Of a stretch of DNA of 64,000 bases, positions 35,696 to 46,192 are shown piece after piece. The position numbers were made by a program, and so were the translations under genes. The stretch lies in assembly GCF_900114605.1 (NCBI RefSeq), contig NZ_FOTP01000001.1, positions 248,001-312,000 on the forward strand. The letters run 5' to 3'. Position 1 is the stretch's first letter; each line of letters begins with the position of its first letter. Origin of the DNA: Bradyrhizobium sp. NFR13. Lineage in GTDB: Bacteria > Pseudomonadota > Alphaproteobacteria > Rhizobiales > Xanthobacteraceae. The notes under the pieces are model-generated. The model ran no database searches, was not told the origin of the DNA, and was given only the letters and a program-made list of their open reading frames with translations.

Positions 35696-36844
35696 CTAGC
35701 CTGCCCGTGCCATCGTCTCGGTATCCGCGGGCTTGGCGAAGGTCACGCGGTTTCGGCCGCCGGCTTTCGATGCGTAAAGAGCCCTGTCGGCAGCAGGTGT
35801 GAGATCGCAGGGATCATCACCCTCGCGGCCAATGGCTATACCGACGCTGGCGCCAACCGTCAGTTCCAGATCATCAATGACGAACGGCTCCGAGAGCGTC
35901 CGAATGATGCGGCGGCCCAGCAACATAGCCTCCTCGCGATTGCCGACGACGGATTGCACGACGACGAATTCGTCTCCGCCCATGCGCACCGCGAAATCGC
36001 CGTCGCGCAGAATTCCGCTGAGCCGGCTCGCGACTGCCTGCAGCAGCGCATCGCCCACCGGATGGCCATGCACGTCGTTGACCTCCTTGAACCGGTCGAG
36101 ATCGACGCTGTGAACGGCGATGAGACAGCCCGTTGCCCGGGCCCGCGCGGCGATGATCGCCAGGCGCTCCTGAAAACCAAGCCGGTTGGCCAGGCCCGTC
36201 AGCGCATCGTGCCGTGCGAGGGTCGAGAATTCGTGCTTGAGCGAGATCTGCTCGATATTCTGCCGATAGATGAAACGCACGGTCTCGAAGCTGCCAAGCA
36301 GGAACGCGATCAGGATCACAGCATAGAATGCCAGATTGCTATCGACGCGGGCCAGCGCTGAGAATGCCGTCGGCAAGGCAACCAGCATCAAGGCCGGCAA
36401 CGCGATCCCGGGGCGGACGGAAATCCGGCAGACGATGCCAGCCGCATAGCCGAAGACCAGCGCCGTTGCGAGGAGTTGATGCGCAGGATTCTTCGCCCAG
36501 AAAGTCGCCGCACCAAGCAGACCGATCAAACTCGCGAAGACGTAGCTGCTCCACGCGTAAAGCCGCTCCCATCGCTCGGCCGCGGCGATAGTGAAGCTGC
36601 GTTGACCTTTGCTGCGATGATAGACGCCCTCGGCGGCCACGCGGAAGATCGTGACGATCGCTCCGGCTGCACTCAACCCGTAGAACCATGGATTTGCAGA
36701 ATTAATGGCGACGTGACACGAGACGATGGCCAGTGTGAAGCCGGCAATCGAGAGCGGCACACGCGTCTGAAAGAGCATGTCAATCAGTTCAATCCGGACA
36801 TGGTCCGGAACGCCTACGAAAATTGATTTCCAGAATCTGACCAC
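35696..36844 (-). CDS. Membrane-bound diguanylate cyclase (GGDEF)
   Basis: About 382 residues. Six hydrophobic segments to about residue 180 form a membrane sensor; then a C-terminal GGDEF domain (about 210-370) with intact MGGDEF and an RDGD I-site five residues before it, so an active, product-inhibited c-di-GMP synthase is expected. No EAL domain. The membrane part is homologous to that of the GGDEF/EAL protein at 8230-10557. Upstream TTG has no ribosome site; I choose GTG at 36844, which has GGGGAGAGG just before it. Divergent from a histidine kinase gene. Confidence 0.88.
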   Translation of the reverse strand: MVRFWKSIFVGVPDHVRIELIDMLFQTRVPLSIAGFTLAIVSCHVAINSANPWFYGLSAAGAIVTIFRVAAEGVYHRSKGQRSFTIAAAERWERLYAWSSYVFASLIGLLGAATFWAKNPAHQLLATALVFGYAAGIVCRISVRPGIALPALMLVALPTAFSALARVDSNLAFYAVILIAFLLGSFETVRFIYRQNIEQISLKHEFSTLARHDALTGLANRLGFQERLAIIAARARATGCLIAVHSVDLDRFKEVNDVHGHPVGDALLQAVASRLSGILRDGDFAVRMGGDEFVVVQSVVGNREEAMLLGRRIIRTLSEPFVIDDLELTVGASVGIAIGREGDDPCDLTPAADRALYASKAGGRNRVTFAKPADTETMARAG

Positions 36845-37238
36845 GTCGCCTCTCCCCGAAGCACCCGATACCGCCAAAGTCTGAAATTTTCATCGGCGAA
36901 CTCGCTCAAAATCTAACTGAGTTAATCGGCAGTTACCAAACGTCCCGCTTGCCTCAATGCATCTCCGACCCTGCGAGTGAGACGGCTGACCCGGCAATGC
37001 GCGGGCTGGCCGTTTGCCCGCTGACGATGCCAACCATCTCTTGCATCCCTTGGCATCTGCACTTCCAGCATCCTTGTACTTCCGCCATCAGCGGTCCTTA
37101 GGCGTTTCAAACGTCCCAATTTCTGGTAGACGAAGCCGTCCCGGCGACCAGCCGAACGACATTCCCCAGATATCCACACGACTTGCCGCCAGGTCTCTGG
37201 GGCCGATTGAGTGCAGACGACCGGGCACAGCTGGCCTC
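36845..37238. other. Divergent promoter region between cyclase and histidine kinase
   Basis: About 390 bases without a convincing gene. Frames that are open on either strand here lack ribosome sites and recognisable domains. It must hold the promoters of both flanking genes; I could not place them with confidence. Confidence 0.4.
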
Positions 37239-38741
37239 ATGAACGACCTGTTGATCAAATTCGGTCTGCGCTTCGAGAACGCTGAACAGGAAGCAAGCTT
37301 TGTCCGAAGCTTTGCGCTCGGAGAGCTTCGCCGCGCCCAGGCGGCGATGGTGCTCGGTGCAATCGTCTATTGCGCTTTCGCCATCTGGGACCGGATTCTC
37401 GATCCCCTCATATGGACCACGACATTCGCCATCCGCGCCGCGGTAGCCGCCATCGTTCTGCTACCCCTCACCGCGGCGCTGTTTCTGCCGCGTGCACACC
37501 GCTGGGCTGAGCCGATCTATCTGCTCTATTGCGTCGTGCCGGGCTGCGTCCTCAGCATCATCTATCTGTTCATCGATCGCGGCTTCGAACATTCCACGGC
37601 CGGAATGATCATCGTGATCCTGTTCGTCTCGACGCTGCTGCCGCTTCGCCTCCCCGCACTGACGGTTTTCTGCATCACCACATGGGCGTGCTTCATCTAT
37701 TGCCAGACCTTTGCGACCTATCTGACGGACGGCCTGCGCTTCATCAACAATTTCGAGATCGGCTTTGCCTATGTGCTCTCGCTTTATGCGGTCGGTGCGC
37801 GGGAATTTCAGGCGCGGCGTCAGTTCCAGACATCGCAAGCGCTGCAGGACGAGAAAGAGCGCTCTGTTGCCGCGCTGGTTGAACTGCAGAATACGCAGGG
37901 ACAGCTGGTGCAGGCCGAGAAACTGGCGTCGCTCGGTCAGCTGGTCGCCGGTGTCTCGCATGAAGTCAGCACGCCGCTTGGCGTCGCCTTGACCACGGCG
38001 ACAGTCCTCGAAGGCGAGCTGAAGATGCTGACCGCCACGATCGAATCCGGCCAGGTACGGCGCTCCGCGCTCACGCGCAGCATCGCGCGGCTCAGCGAGG
38101 GCATGAAACTACTGTTCGACAATCATCGGCGGGCTGCGGACCTGGTCCATAGCTTCAAACAAGTCGCGACTGACGAAGCCAGCCAGGAACGCCGCACGTT
38201 CGAGATGCGTGGCTGGCTTGGCGAAGTCATGAGCACGCTGCAGCCGCTGCTCGACCGCAGAGGCCACACGGTTCGCGTGATATGCGAGGACGGCATCGTG
38301 GCGGACACTTATCCCGGTGCCCTCGCGCAGGTTATTCGAAATCTGGCGCTGAATGCAGCGGTCCATGGCTTTCCCGATGGCCGCGCCGGCGTAATCGAGC
38401 TTGCCGTCTTGCGGCTGGACGATTGCAACATGCGCGTCGTTGTGGCCGACAATGGCAACGGCATTCCGCCGGACGATCTGCCGAAAATTTTCGATCCGTT
38501 TTTCACGACACGGCGTGACAAAGGCAGCACCGGCCTCGGCCTTCACATCGTCTTCAATCTGGTCGTATCGACCCTGAAGGGGCAAATCGATCTTGCCAGC
38601 GAACCGTGGCAAGGCACACGGTTCACACTGGACTTGCCGCTGGATCCCGAGAACCCGGGCTCACCGGCGTTCAAGACGCGCGAATTTCAGATCGGTCGTG
38701 GCGCGACAGGGACCGAAACCCGCCATCGCGCCTTGTCGTGA
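37239..38741 (+). CDS. Orphan membrane sensor histidine kinase
   Basis: About 500 residues. Around six transmembrane helices (about 38-190), a coiled-coil linker (about 195-225, [35 protein letters not shown]), then a phospho-acceptor H-box [14 protein letters not shown] (His near 240) and a HATPase_c domain with N-box [13 protein letters not shown]1 [28 protein letters not shown]. The sequence resembles the kinases with an HEVxTPLG box (DctB/HPK4-like). No response regulator or receiver domain lies nearby, so the partner is unknown. The start at 37239 is by length only; upstream frame is open. It converges on the GGT-like gene with 4 bases between. Confidence 0.85.
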   Translation: MNDLLIKFGLRFENAEQEASFVRSFALGELRRAQAAMVLGAIVYCAFAIWDRILDPLIWTTTFAIRAAVAAIVLLPLTAALFLPRAHRWAEPIYLLYCVVPGCVLSIIYLFIDRGFEHSTAGMIIVILFVSTLLPLRLPALTVFCITTWACFIYCQTFATYLTDGLRFINNFEIGFAYVLSLYAVGAREFQARRQFQTSQALQDEKERSVAALVELQNTQGQLVQAEKLASLGQLVAGVSHEVSTPLGVALTTATVLEGELKMLTATIESGQVRRSALTRSIARLSEGMKLLFDNHRRAADLVHSFKQVATDEASQERRTFEMRGWLGEVMSTLQPLLDRRGHTVRVICEDGIVADTYPGALAQVIRNLALNAAVHGFPDGRAGVIELAVLRLDDCNMRVVVADNGNGIPPDDLPKIFDPFFTTRRDKGSTGLGLHIVFNLVVSTLKGQIDLASEPWQGTRFTLDLPLDPENPGSPAFKTREFQIGRGATGTETRHRALS

Positions 38742-38745
38742 TCGA

Positions 38746-40323
38746 TCAGAAACCGAGCGCCATGCCGTCCTTGCGGTGATCCGAGGCGCCAAGCAATACG
38801 CCGCGCTGGTAATCGATCTGGATCGCCTGCGCGCCGCCGATGCCGGCATCCATCATCTGCAGCTTGTGGCCGCGCGCGGCGAGTTCGTTGCGCACCGCCT
38901 CCGGGATCGTGTTTTCGACCTGCAGCACGTTGTTGGTCGCAAACGAGCGCGCCGCCTCGGCCGCTTCCTGGATGTCCATCTTCAGATCGAGCACATTGGA
39001 GACATACTGCGCATGACCGGTGGCCTGATAGTGGCCGCCCATCACGCCGAACGGCATCACCGCACGGCCATCCTTCATCAGCATGCCCGGAATGATCGTG
39101 TGCATCGGCCGCTTGCGCGGGCCGAGCGAATTCACATGGCCCGGCTTGGCGCGGAAGCTCCAGCCGCGGTGATGCAGCAGCACGCCCGACTTCTTGGCAT
39201 AGATGCCGCTGCCGAAGGGGCCGAACAGCGAATTGATCAGCGACACCGCATTAAGGTCGCGATCGACCACGGTGAGATACACCGTGTCCTTATGGATGAC
39301 GGAATCCCACTCCTCTTCCGGCGACGCTTTCTTCATGTCGATCTTGGCGCGGAGGTCGCCGATAAACTTGTCGGACAGGAAACGCTCGACATCGGTCTTC
39401 GCAACAGCCGGATCGCAGAAATAGGCATCACGGGTGCGATAGGCCGCCTTGGTCGCTTCGGCCAGCACATGGATACGGTCGGCCTCGCTCAGGTTCTTGA
39501 TGTCGTAGCCGGCAAGGATGCGCAGGATCATCAGTGCCGCGAGGCCCTGTCCATTGGGCGGACATTCGGTGACGTCATAGCCCTGATAATTGGTCGCAAT
39601 CGGCGTCACATAATCGGAACGCTGCTCGTTGAAATCGTCGGCCTCATGCGCGCCGCCGACGGCGCGCAGCGTGGTGATGATGTCGTCAGCCACCTGGCCC
39701 TGATAGAAGCCGTTGCGGCCTTCGCGCGCGACGCGGCGCAGCGTGGCGGCGAGCGCCGGCTGGACGCGCTTGTCGCCGACCGCGGGGGCATGGCCGCCCG
39801 GCAGGTACTGCGCGGTCGCGTCGGGGTGCAGTTCCAGCTTGCGGCGCCATTTGGCCCAGTCGGCGGACACGCGCGGGGTGATGAGGAAGCCGTTCTCGGC
39901 GGCATCGATGGCCGCGGCAAACACGTCGGCCAGCGGCTTCGAGCCATGATCCTTGCTGAGCGTGCACCAGGCATCGATGGCGCCGGGCACGGTGACGGTC
40001 TCGACACAGGTCTCTGGAATGTCGCGGGCGCCGGACGCCGCATATTTCTCGGAATCGATCTTGGCCGGGGTGCGGCCGGAGCCGTTCAGCGCGATCGGCG
40101 CTCCGCCCTTCGGCGAATAGAGGGCAAAACAGTCGCCGCCGATACCGGTCATGGCCGGATCCACCACGCATTGCACCGCGACCGCCGCCAGCGCCGCATC
40201 AATGGCATTACCGCCGGACTTCAGCATCTCCACCGCAGCCAGCGTCGCCAACGGATGCGAGGTTGCAGCCATCCCATGCTCGGCAACGGCAACGGAACGG
40301 GCGACGGCCATGAAATCACGCAT
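38746..40323 (-). CDS. Gamma-glutamyltransferase-family protein (cytoplasmic)
   Basis: 525 residues, an Ntn-hydrolase of the GGT family. The N-terminal segment [49 protein letters not shown] is typical. The likely autoprocessing and catalytic Thr is in [11 protein letters not shown] (about residue 346), followed by GPFGSG and the oxyanion-type segment. No signal peptide is present, unlike secreted GGTs, so it acts in the cytosol, like YwrD-type enzymes. It could split gamma-glutamyl amides. Last gene of the eight-gene operon starting with the NylB-like hydrolase. Confidence 0.9.
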   Translation of the reverse strand: MRDFMAVARSVAVAEHGMAATSHPLATLAAVEMLKSGGNAIDAALAAVAVQCVVDPAMTGIGGDCFALYSPKGGAPIALNGSGRTPAKIDSEKYAASGARDIPETCVETVTVPGAIDAWCTLSKDHGSKPLADVFAAAIDAAENGFLITPRVSADWAKWRRKLELHPDATAQYLPGGHAPAVGDKRVQPALAATLRRVAREGRNGFYQGQVADDIITTLRAVGGAHEADDFNEQRSDYVTPIATNYQGYDVTECPPNGQGLAALMILRILAGYDIKNLSEADRIHVLAEATKAAYRTRDAYFCDPAVAKTDVERFLSDKFIGDLRAKIDMKKASPEEEWDSVIHKDTVYLTVVDRDLNAVSLINSLFGPFGSGIYAKKSGVLLHHRGWSFRAKPGHVNSLGPRKRPMHTIIPGMLMKDGRAVMPFGVMGGHYQATGHAQYVSNVLDLKMDIQEAAEAARSFATNNVLQVENTIPEAVRNELAARGHKLQMMDAGIGGAQAIQIDYQRGVLLGASDHRKDGMALGF

Positions 40324-40332
40324 GAGAGTCCT

Positions 40333-40629
40333 CTATCGGTACGAAGCCGCCTGGCGCAGATCGCGCGATGAGGCGGGAGAGATGCGGTCGAGCGCCGAGC
40401 AGATCGGCCCCCAGGCGCGCGGGGATGGCGTGTGGTTTAGCGTGTGAATCGGCAGTGCGGTAGCCGTTAGCGCAATAATGATACCGGCAGCTGCCACCGC
40501 GAGCGCGATGTCGCGCCGCAACCCAGCCGTGCAGATCGTTGCGCGGCTCCCGGGGCCTATGCGGCCTGCCCGCATCCGCCCGATTAGCGCGGCACACGCG
40601 GCGAACAGGGCCAGGAGACAGCAGATCAT
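40333..40629 (-). CDS. Small membrane protein in the amine oxidase operon
   Basis: 98 residues with a hydrophobic N-terminal stretch (MICCLLALFAACAALIG) and a second one near 43-60 (IALAVAAAGIIIALTATALP), then a polar tail. I do not recognise a family. The ATG at 40629 has GGGAG 6 nt before it and lies 22 bases after the amine oxidase stop codon; the GGT-like gene begins 9 bases after it ends. The tight packing argues that it is real. Role unknown; it may anchor or shield an enzyme of the pathway. Confidence 0.55.
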   Translation of the reverse strand: MICCLLALFAACAALIGRMRAGRIGPGSRATICTAGLRRDIALAVAAAGIIIALTATALPIHTLNHTPSPRAWGPICSALDRISPASSRDLRQAASYR

Positions 40630-40651
40630 ATTGCGCTCCCCGGCCCTGGCC

Positions 40652-42679
40652 TCAGGACTTGTGACAGCAGGAGCTGGTGGCGGTTCCCGCCGCACCATCG
40701 GTGCTCAGCACGCTGCGGCCATTGCGCTCCGGCGCGATATCCTGCGCCGGATTGGCCGCGAAGAAGCCGTTCGGCTTCAGCATGAAGCCGGCATATTCCA
40801 CCGGCATCACCGGGAAGTCCTCGGGCTTGCAGACATGGGTGTGACCGAATGAGTGCCAGAGCACGATGTCAGTGTTCTCGATATTGCGATTCTGCTCGAT
40901 GTAACGCGGCAGGCCGTCGCCGCCGGCATGGACGTTCGGGTAATCGCCGCTGGCGTATTTTTCGGCGGGATCATAGGCCGTGACCCAGACATGCTTGGTG
41001 GCGAAGCCGCCGCGCTTGCGCACGAAGCTGCCTTCCTGCGCCAGCATTAGCGGGCTCGGCATCACGGAGAGCTTGTAACCGGTGGGATTGCCGACGCTGT
41101 TCTTGCTGTTCGGGTTGGTGACCTTCCAATAACGGCCGCTCTGGCCCTCGGCGATCGCCGCCGCGTCGCGTTCGCGGGACAATGTGCGGCTCTTGAGATC
41201 GAACGCATTGCCATGCGGATTGTCGGTACCCCATGGGCGTTGCGCAAATTCGTGCTCGGTCACGGTGTTACCGCCGCCATCGAGATCCATATGCATGCGA
41301 ACATTGAAAAAGTGCTGGTGCGTCGGACCGCCCAAGTTCTCATCGACCATGCCGCCCCATGCATATTTCTGGCCGGGCGTAACTGCCGCCGTTTGGATGA
41401 TGCCGGTGAGCTTGGCCTCAAGCTGGATCGTGCCGTCCTGATAGAGGTACCAGAAAAAGCCGTAGTCGTAGTTTCCAACCGTGGCGAAGAAGCTGATGAC
41501 AAGCCGGCGCGAGCGGCGCACTTCGAACAGCCCGTTACGGAATTCGTAATGCTTCCAGAGGATGCCGTAATCCTCCTCGTGCATGCAGACCGCATTCTTC
41601 ATGTTGAACGGTTTGCCCTGCTCATCCGCCGCCGGGATGTCGAAATAGTGGATGTTGCCGAGGCAGTCGCAGCCCAGCTCCAGCGCATTGGCCAGCATGC
41701 CCAGGCCATATTCGCCGGCATCGAAAGCTGACTTCCAGTAATGATTGGCGCTCGGATCGGCGTAAGGCACCACCATTTCGGTGACGCTGGCGCGGTGGAT
41801 GATGGAGCGCTTCCTATCGCCATCCTGATAGGCAAGCTGGTTCAGGACCAGCCCTTCGCGCGGCGTGAAGCCGACGCGAAAACTCCACTTCTGCCACTCC
41901 ACGTTCCAGCCATCGACCTTGAAACTCGGCCCTTCCGGCTGCTCGATATTCAGCGGCTTGATGTCGGTGCGCGGAGTGGTGTTCTCGTGGGCGCCATAAT
42001 TGCGTTTCTTCTTCGGAATCGGAATGACGACCTCGTCATCGAGCAGATCCACCACCTTTTGATGGATCAGATCAACGACGGCCACGACACCCTCGACCGG
42101 ATGCGCATAGGCATTGTCCTTGATATCCTCGCGGAAGAACGTGACAGCGCGCACGATGCGGCGGCCACGCTCGAAATCGCGATCGAAAAAGCCTGACGAG
42201 AACGGATCGACCTGCGCCATCTCCATATCCTTGTCGGACAGGCCACGGCGGCGCATGGCATTGCGCCAGCCCTCATCGGACTTGACGATCTGTTCGCACA
42301 GCATGAATTCGCCGATCATCACTGGCGGCTGGCCGTAAGGCGCTTCGGAATTCGGCAGCAGCTTGGTTCCGACAATCTTTCCAACCGTAAGGTCGACGAT
42401 GTATTCAGTCGATGCGCCGGTTTCGGAGTCCAGCACGACGATGAACGCGAGCCGCGGAAGCGGCGTGCCACTGGCATAGGCGCGCAGATCGGCCTTGCTT
42501 GGCTCTTCCAGTCGCACGATGGGAAAGCGGGCCCGCGCCGACAGTTTGGCATCCCTCCTGACGAGATCGCAGGCCGCGCCGATTTCATCGAGCGACAGCG
42601 GATTGAGCGGATGGAACGGCACCGGCGCAGCCGTTGGCTGAACGGTCGCATCGCTCTCGATCTTGGTCATGACCGTCAT
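40652..42679 (-). CDS. tynA: Primary-amine oxidase (copper, topaquinone)
   Basis: 675 residues. Oxidises a primary amine to aldehyde, ammonia and hydrogen peroxide. All key residues are visible: the cofactor Tyr in TVGNYDYGFFW (near 403), the catalytic-base Asp in SAFDAGEYGLG (near 320), and the copper His pair HQHFF (near 454), with a third His expected near the C-terminus. No signal peptide, so cytoplasmic as in Arthrobacter rather than periplasmic as in E. coli TynA. AGGAG precedes the ATG at 42679. It lies between the ABC transporter and the GGT-like gene in one operon. Substrate amine not known. Confidence 0.96.
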   Translation of the reverse strand: MTVMTKIESDATVQPTAAPVPFHPLNPLSLDEIGAACDLVRRDAKLSARARFPIVRLEEPSKADLRAYASGTPLPRLAFIVVLDSETGASTEYIVDLTVGKIVGTKLLPNSEAPYGQPPVMIGEFMLCEQIVKSDEGWRNAMRRRGLSDKDMEMAQVDPFSSGFFDRDFERGRRIVRAVTFFREDIKDNAYAHPVEGVVAVVDLIHQKVVDLLDDEVVIPIPKKKRNYGAHENTTPRTDIKPLNIEQPEGPSFKVDGWNVEWQKWSFRVGFTPREGLVLNQLAYQDGDRKRSIIHRASVTEMVVPYADPSANHYWKSAFDAGEYGLGMLANALELGCDCLGNIHYFDIPAADEQGKPFNMKNAVCMHEEDYGILWKHYEFRNGLFEVRRSRRLVISFFATVGNYDYGFFWYLYQDGTIQLEAKLTGIIQTAAVTPGQKYAWGGMVDENLGGPTHQHFFNVRMHMDLDGGGNTVTEHEFAQRPWGTDNPHGNAFDLKSRTLSRERDAAAIAEGQSGRYWKVTNPNSKNSVGNPTGYKLSVMPSPLMLAQEGSFVRKRGGFATKHVWVTAYDPAEKYASGDYPNVHAGGDGLPRYIEQNRNIENTDIVLWHSFGHTHVCKPEDFPVMPVEYAGFMLKPNGFFAANPAQDIAPERNGRSVLSTDGAAGTATSSCCHKS

Positions 42680-42743
42680 AGGCAAAACTCCTGAAGGCGC
42701 TTGGCGCCGCGAGGGATTGGAAAGCGTCGAGGGTTAAGGGAAT

Positions 42744-44354
42744 TCATTGGAAGCGCTCGCGACCGGGAGCCGCCGAGAACAAGGCTTGCGTGTAAGGGTG
42801 CTGCGGATTGCCGAAGATGTCGGCGGTCGGACCACTTTCGACGATCTCGCCGGACTTCATCACCATGATGCGGTCGCATAACTCGCCGGCGACGCGCAGG
42901 TCGTGGGTGATGAACAACATGGCCAGTCCAAGCCGGCTGCGCAGATCGGCGAACAGTTTCAACACCTGTGCCTGCACAGTGACGTCAAGCGCCGAGACCG
43001 CCTCATCTGCGATCAGGATTTGCGGCTCCGAGGCCAATGCCCGCGCAATGCAGATGCGCTGGCGCTGCCCGCCCGAGAATTCATGCGGAAAGCGATCGAG
43101 GATCTGGGTGTCCATGCCGACGAGCTCCAGCAAGGTCGCCACCCTGGCGCGCGCCGCTTCGGGCGTCGCTCCGAAATTGACGACGCCTTCAATCAGGGAC
43201 TGCCCGACCGACAGACGCGGATTGAGCGACCGATACGGATCCTGAAATACGACCTGAATGTAGCGACGATGCGGACGCAGCGTCTCGTTCGACGCGCGGG
43301 CAATGTCGGTGCCGAGGAGACTAATCTGCCCACCCGTCGGCTTCATCAGCCGCGACACGCAACGCGCCAGCGTCGATTTGCCGGAGCCGGACTCCCCGAC
43401 CACGCCGAGAATTTCACCGCGGCCCAAAGTGAATGCGGCTTCCTTGACCGCCAGCGTCACCCGGCCCCGGCCGAAGAAGCCGCGATGGCCATAGGTCATC
43501 TTCAGCGCCTTCACTTCCAGCACCGCTGGCGACGATTCACGCATTTCGGCGGACTTGCGAATGCCTTTGGGCACGGACTCGATCAACAGGCGCGTGTAAG
43601 GTTGCGCAGGATTCTTCAGGACCGCGTCGGCGCTCCCGCTTTCGACAACGACGCCCTTCTGCATCACCACCACCTGATCGGCGATATCGGCGACGACACC
43701 GAAATCGTGGGTAATGAACAGCACGCCAATATTCTTGCGCTTCACCAGATCCTTGATCAGCACCAGGATCTGCTTCTGGGTGGTGACGTCGAGCGCGGTG
43801 GTCGGCTCGTCGGCGATCAAAAGGATCGGTTCCAGCAGCATCGCCATCGCGATCATTACGCGCTGGCGCTGACCGCCAGAGAGCTGGTGCGGATAGGCAT
43901 GCATCATCTGCGCGGCATTCGGCAGCAACATGTCTTCCAGCGCCGCGAGAACGCGCTTGTCGACCTCGGCCTTGGGATGCCGCTTTTCGGAATGCCATTC
44001 GATCAGCTCGGCAAGCTGCTCGCGCACGGTCATCACCGGATTGAGCGCCGTCATCGGTTCCTGGAAGATCATGCCAATGCGGCTGCCGCGTAGCTCACGC
44101 ATCCGGTCGGATGTGGCCCCGATCAGCTCTTCACCGAGCAGCTTGATCGAGCCGGCGACAGGCTTCAGCCCTTGCGGCAGCAACCCCATGACACTGAAAG
44201 CTGTCACTGACTTGCCGGAGCCGGATTCACCGACGACGCAGACGATCTGCCCGCGCGGCACGGTGACATCAATATCTCGGACGATACGGCGCCCATCGGC
44301 ATCATGCGTCAGCTCGACGGTGAGACCCGCGACTTTCAGGACGGCCCCGCTCAT
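42744..44354 (-). CDS. Dual ATP-binding protein of a peptide/nickel-type ABC importer
   Basis: 536 residues, a fusion of DppD- and DppF-like ATPases. Two Walker A motifs (GESGSGKS near 39-46 and again near 315-322), two signatures (LSGGQRQR and FSGGQRQR) and two Walker B motifs ([15 protein letters not shown]). The first half has the C-terminal [16 protein letters not shown] region typical of oligopeptide ATPases. Fused forms are common in rhizobia. It powers import together with the two permeases and binding protein encoded just upstream; the ATG overlaps the preceding stop codon. Confidence 0.95.
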   Translation of the reverse strand: MSGAVLKVAGLTVELTHDADGRRIVRDIDVTVPRGQIVCVVGESGSGKSVTAFSVMGLLPQGLKPVAGSIKLLGEELIGATSDRMRELRGSRIGMIFQEPMTALNPVMTVREQLAELIEWHSEKRHPKAEVDKRVLAALEDMLLPNAAQMMHAYPHQLSGGQRQRVMIAMAMLLEPILLIADEPTTALDVTTQKQILVLIKDLVKRKNIGVLFITHDFGVVADIADQVVVMQKGVVVESGSADAVLKNPAQPYTRLLIESVPKGIRKSAEMRESSPAVLEVKALKMTYGHRGFFGRGRVTLAVKEAAFTLGRGEILGVVGESGSGKSTLARCVSRLMKPTGGQISLLGTDIARASNETLRPHRRYIQVVFQDPYRSLNPRLSVGQSLIEGVVNFGATPEAARARVATLLELVGMDTQILDRFPHEFSGGQRQRICIARALASEPQILIADEAVSALDVTVQAQVLKLFADLRSRLGLAMLFITHDLRVAGELCDRIMVMKSGEIVESGPTADIFGNPQHPYTQALFSAAPGRERFQ

Positions 44355-45241
44355 TTGACGCCTCCCACCGAACGCGCCAGCCGGGGATCGAGCATGTCAC
44401 GCAACCCCTCGCCGAGCCGATTGATGCCGAGCACGGTGAGCGCGATGCAGATGCCGGGGAACAGCATCAAGCCTGGCCTGACCTGAAAATACAGCCGCGC
44501 GTCGGCCATCATGTTGCCCCAGCTCGGAATCTCGTCGGGCATGCCGATGCCGAGGAAAGACAGCGAGGCTTCGATCAGGATCGCGGACGAGGCGATATAG
44601 GTCGCCTGCACGATCAGGGGGGCGAGAATGTTAGGGACGATGTGTCTGATCACCAGCACCGGCAGCCGTGTGCCCATGCTGACAGCAGCCTCGACATAGG
44701 CCTCCTCGCGTACTGTGAGCACCACGCTGCGCACCATGCGTGCCACGCGGGGAATTTCGGGAATGGCGATGGCGATGCAGATGGTGACGAGATTGGCGCC
44801 GAGTCCACCGATTAGCGCGATGGCCAGCAGGATCGCGGGGATCGCCATCATGCCGTCCATCATGCGCATCAGCACATTGTCGATCCAGCGCACCATGCCG
44901 GCAATCAGGCCGAGCGCGCCGCCGGCGATGACGGCAATGATAGCCACCACCGCGCCGACGATCAGCGACACGCGGCTCCCGTAGATCAGCCGGCTCCAGA
45001 TATCGCGGCCGAGATTGTCGGTACCGAGCCAGTTGACCGCGCTCGGCGGACGCAAACGCAATCGCGGCTTGAGCGCAGCTGGATCCACCGTCCACAAAAC
45101 GTTGGCAAAGATCGCGACCAGTGCGAGCAGGACGAGAACCCCGAGACCGAACAGGATCGTCTTGTTGCGCAACAGCTTGCCGACGAAGGTCCAGATGCCG
45201 ACAGGCGAAGACGCTGGCGCTATGACGGTGGTCGCGGTCAT
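44351..45241 (-). CDS. Peptide/nickel-type ABC permease, DppC-like
   Basis: 296 residues, six transmembrane helices with an N-terminal OppC_N segment ([27 protein letters not shown]) and [19 protein letters not shown]. Coupling loop [27 protein letters not shown]. Overlaps both neighbours by 4 bases (ATGA), so its translation is coupled. Confidence 0.94.
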   Translation of the reverse strand: MTATTVIAPASSPVGIWTFVGKLLRNKTILFGLGVLVLLALVAIFANVLWTVDPAALKPRLRLRPPSAVNWLGTDNLGRDIWSRLIYGSRVSLIVGAVVAIIAVIAGGALGLIAGMVRWIDNVLMRMMDGMMAIPAILLAIALIGGLGANLVTICIAIAIPEIPRVARMVRSVVLTVREEAYVEAAVSMGTRLPVLVIRHIVPNILAPLIVQATYIASSAILIEASLSFLGIGMPDEIPSWGNMMADARLYFQVRPGLMLFPGICIALTVLGINRLGEGLRDMLDPRLARSVGGVK

Positions 45242-46188
45242 TGCGCGCTGATCCTCGGATCAAAGAAGGTGTAGCTGATATCGACCAGGAGATTGATCGC
45301 CACATAGGCGCCGCCGAACACCATGATGATGCCCTGGATTACCGGATAGTCACGCGCCAGAACCGAGTCGATCGTGAGACGGCCCAGGCCGGGCAGATTG
45401 AACACGCTCTCGGTGACGACGACCCCGCCGATCAGCAATGCGACACCGATGCCGACGATGGACACGATCGGTACTGCCGCGTTGCGCAGCGCATGTTTGA
45501 ACACCACAATGCGCTCCGGCAGACCCTTGGCCCGCGCTGTGCGGACGAAATCCTCGTTCAGAACTTCAAGCAGGCTGGTGCGCGCGACGCGGGCGATCAA
45601 CGCGACGTAAACAAGGCTCAGTGTCAGCGTCGGCAGTGCAAGGTGCCAGAGGAGCACGCCGAGGCCCGCGGATAGGGGCGCGTAACCCTGCACGGGGAAC
45701 AATCCCAGCTGCATCGACAGCAGATAGATCCAGAAATAGCCGATCGCGAAGGTCGGCACAGCGAAGCCGGTGACCGAGGTCCACATGGCAAAACGGTCGA
45801 GCCAGCCGCCACGACGCCAGGCAGCGAATACGCCGATTGGCACGCCGACGAGCACCGAGAAGACGATCGTGGTGATCGACACCGAAAGTGTCGGCCCGAT
45901 GCGTTGCGCGATCAGCGTCGAGACCGGCTGGTTGGAGACAATCGATGTCCCCAGATCGCCCTGTAGCAGTCGCCACAGCCAGTGCAGGAACTGCATCGGC
46001 AAGGGCTGATCGAGGCCAAGCCGCGCGCGGATCGCAACAATGGCTGCCGGATCGGCATTGTCGCCGGCAAGCTGCGCCACGGGATCCCCGGACGAGAACC
46101 GCAACAGCAGAAACGCGATCAGCGCGACCACCGCGAGCACGGGGACGACGGATACAGACCGCTTCAGGAGGACGCCGGCGACTGCCAT
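45238..46188 (-). CDS. Peptide/nickel-type ABC permease, DppB-like
   Basis: 316 residues, six transmembrane helices, with the typical DppB N-terminal helix, LLRFSSGDPVAQLAGDNADPAAIVAIRARLGLDQPL, and the coupling loop RTARAKGLPERIVVFKHALRNA. It begins 4 bases after the binding-protein stop codon. Confidence 0.94.
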   Translation of the reverse strand: MAVAGVLLKRSVSVVPVLAVVALIAFLLLRFSSGDPVAQLAGDNADPAAIVAIRARLGLDQPLPMQFLHWLWRLLQGDLGTSIVSNQPVSTLIAQRIGPTLSVSITTIVFSVLVGVPIGVFAAWRRGGWLDRFAMWTSVTGFAVPTFAIGYFWIYLLSMQLGLFPVQGYAPLSAGLGVLLWHLALPTLTLSLVYVALIARVARTSLLEVLNEDFVRTARAKGLPERIVVFKHALRNAAVPIVSIVGIGVALLIGGVVVTESVFNLPGLGRLTIDSVLARDYPVIQGIIMVFGGAYVAINLLVDISYTFFDPRISAQ

Positions 46189-46192
46189 CGTG

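Noticed and set aside
38593-40371. Long plus-strand open frame antisense to the GGT-like gene
   Set aside because: Composition is that of a reverse-complement shadow (Arg/His/Gly-rich), with no domain or ribosome site.
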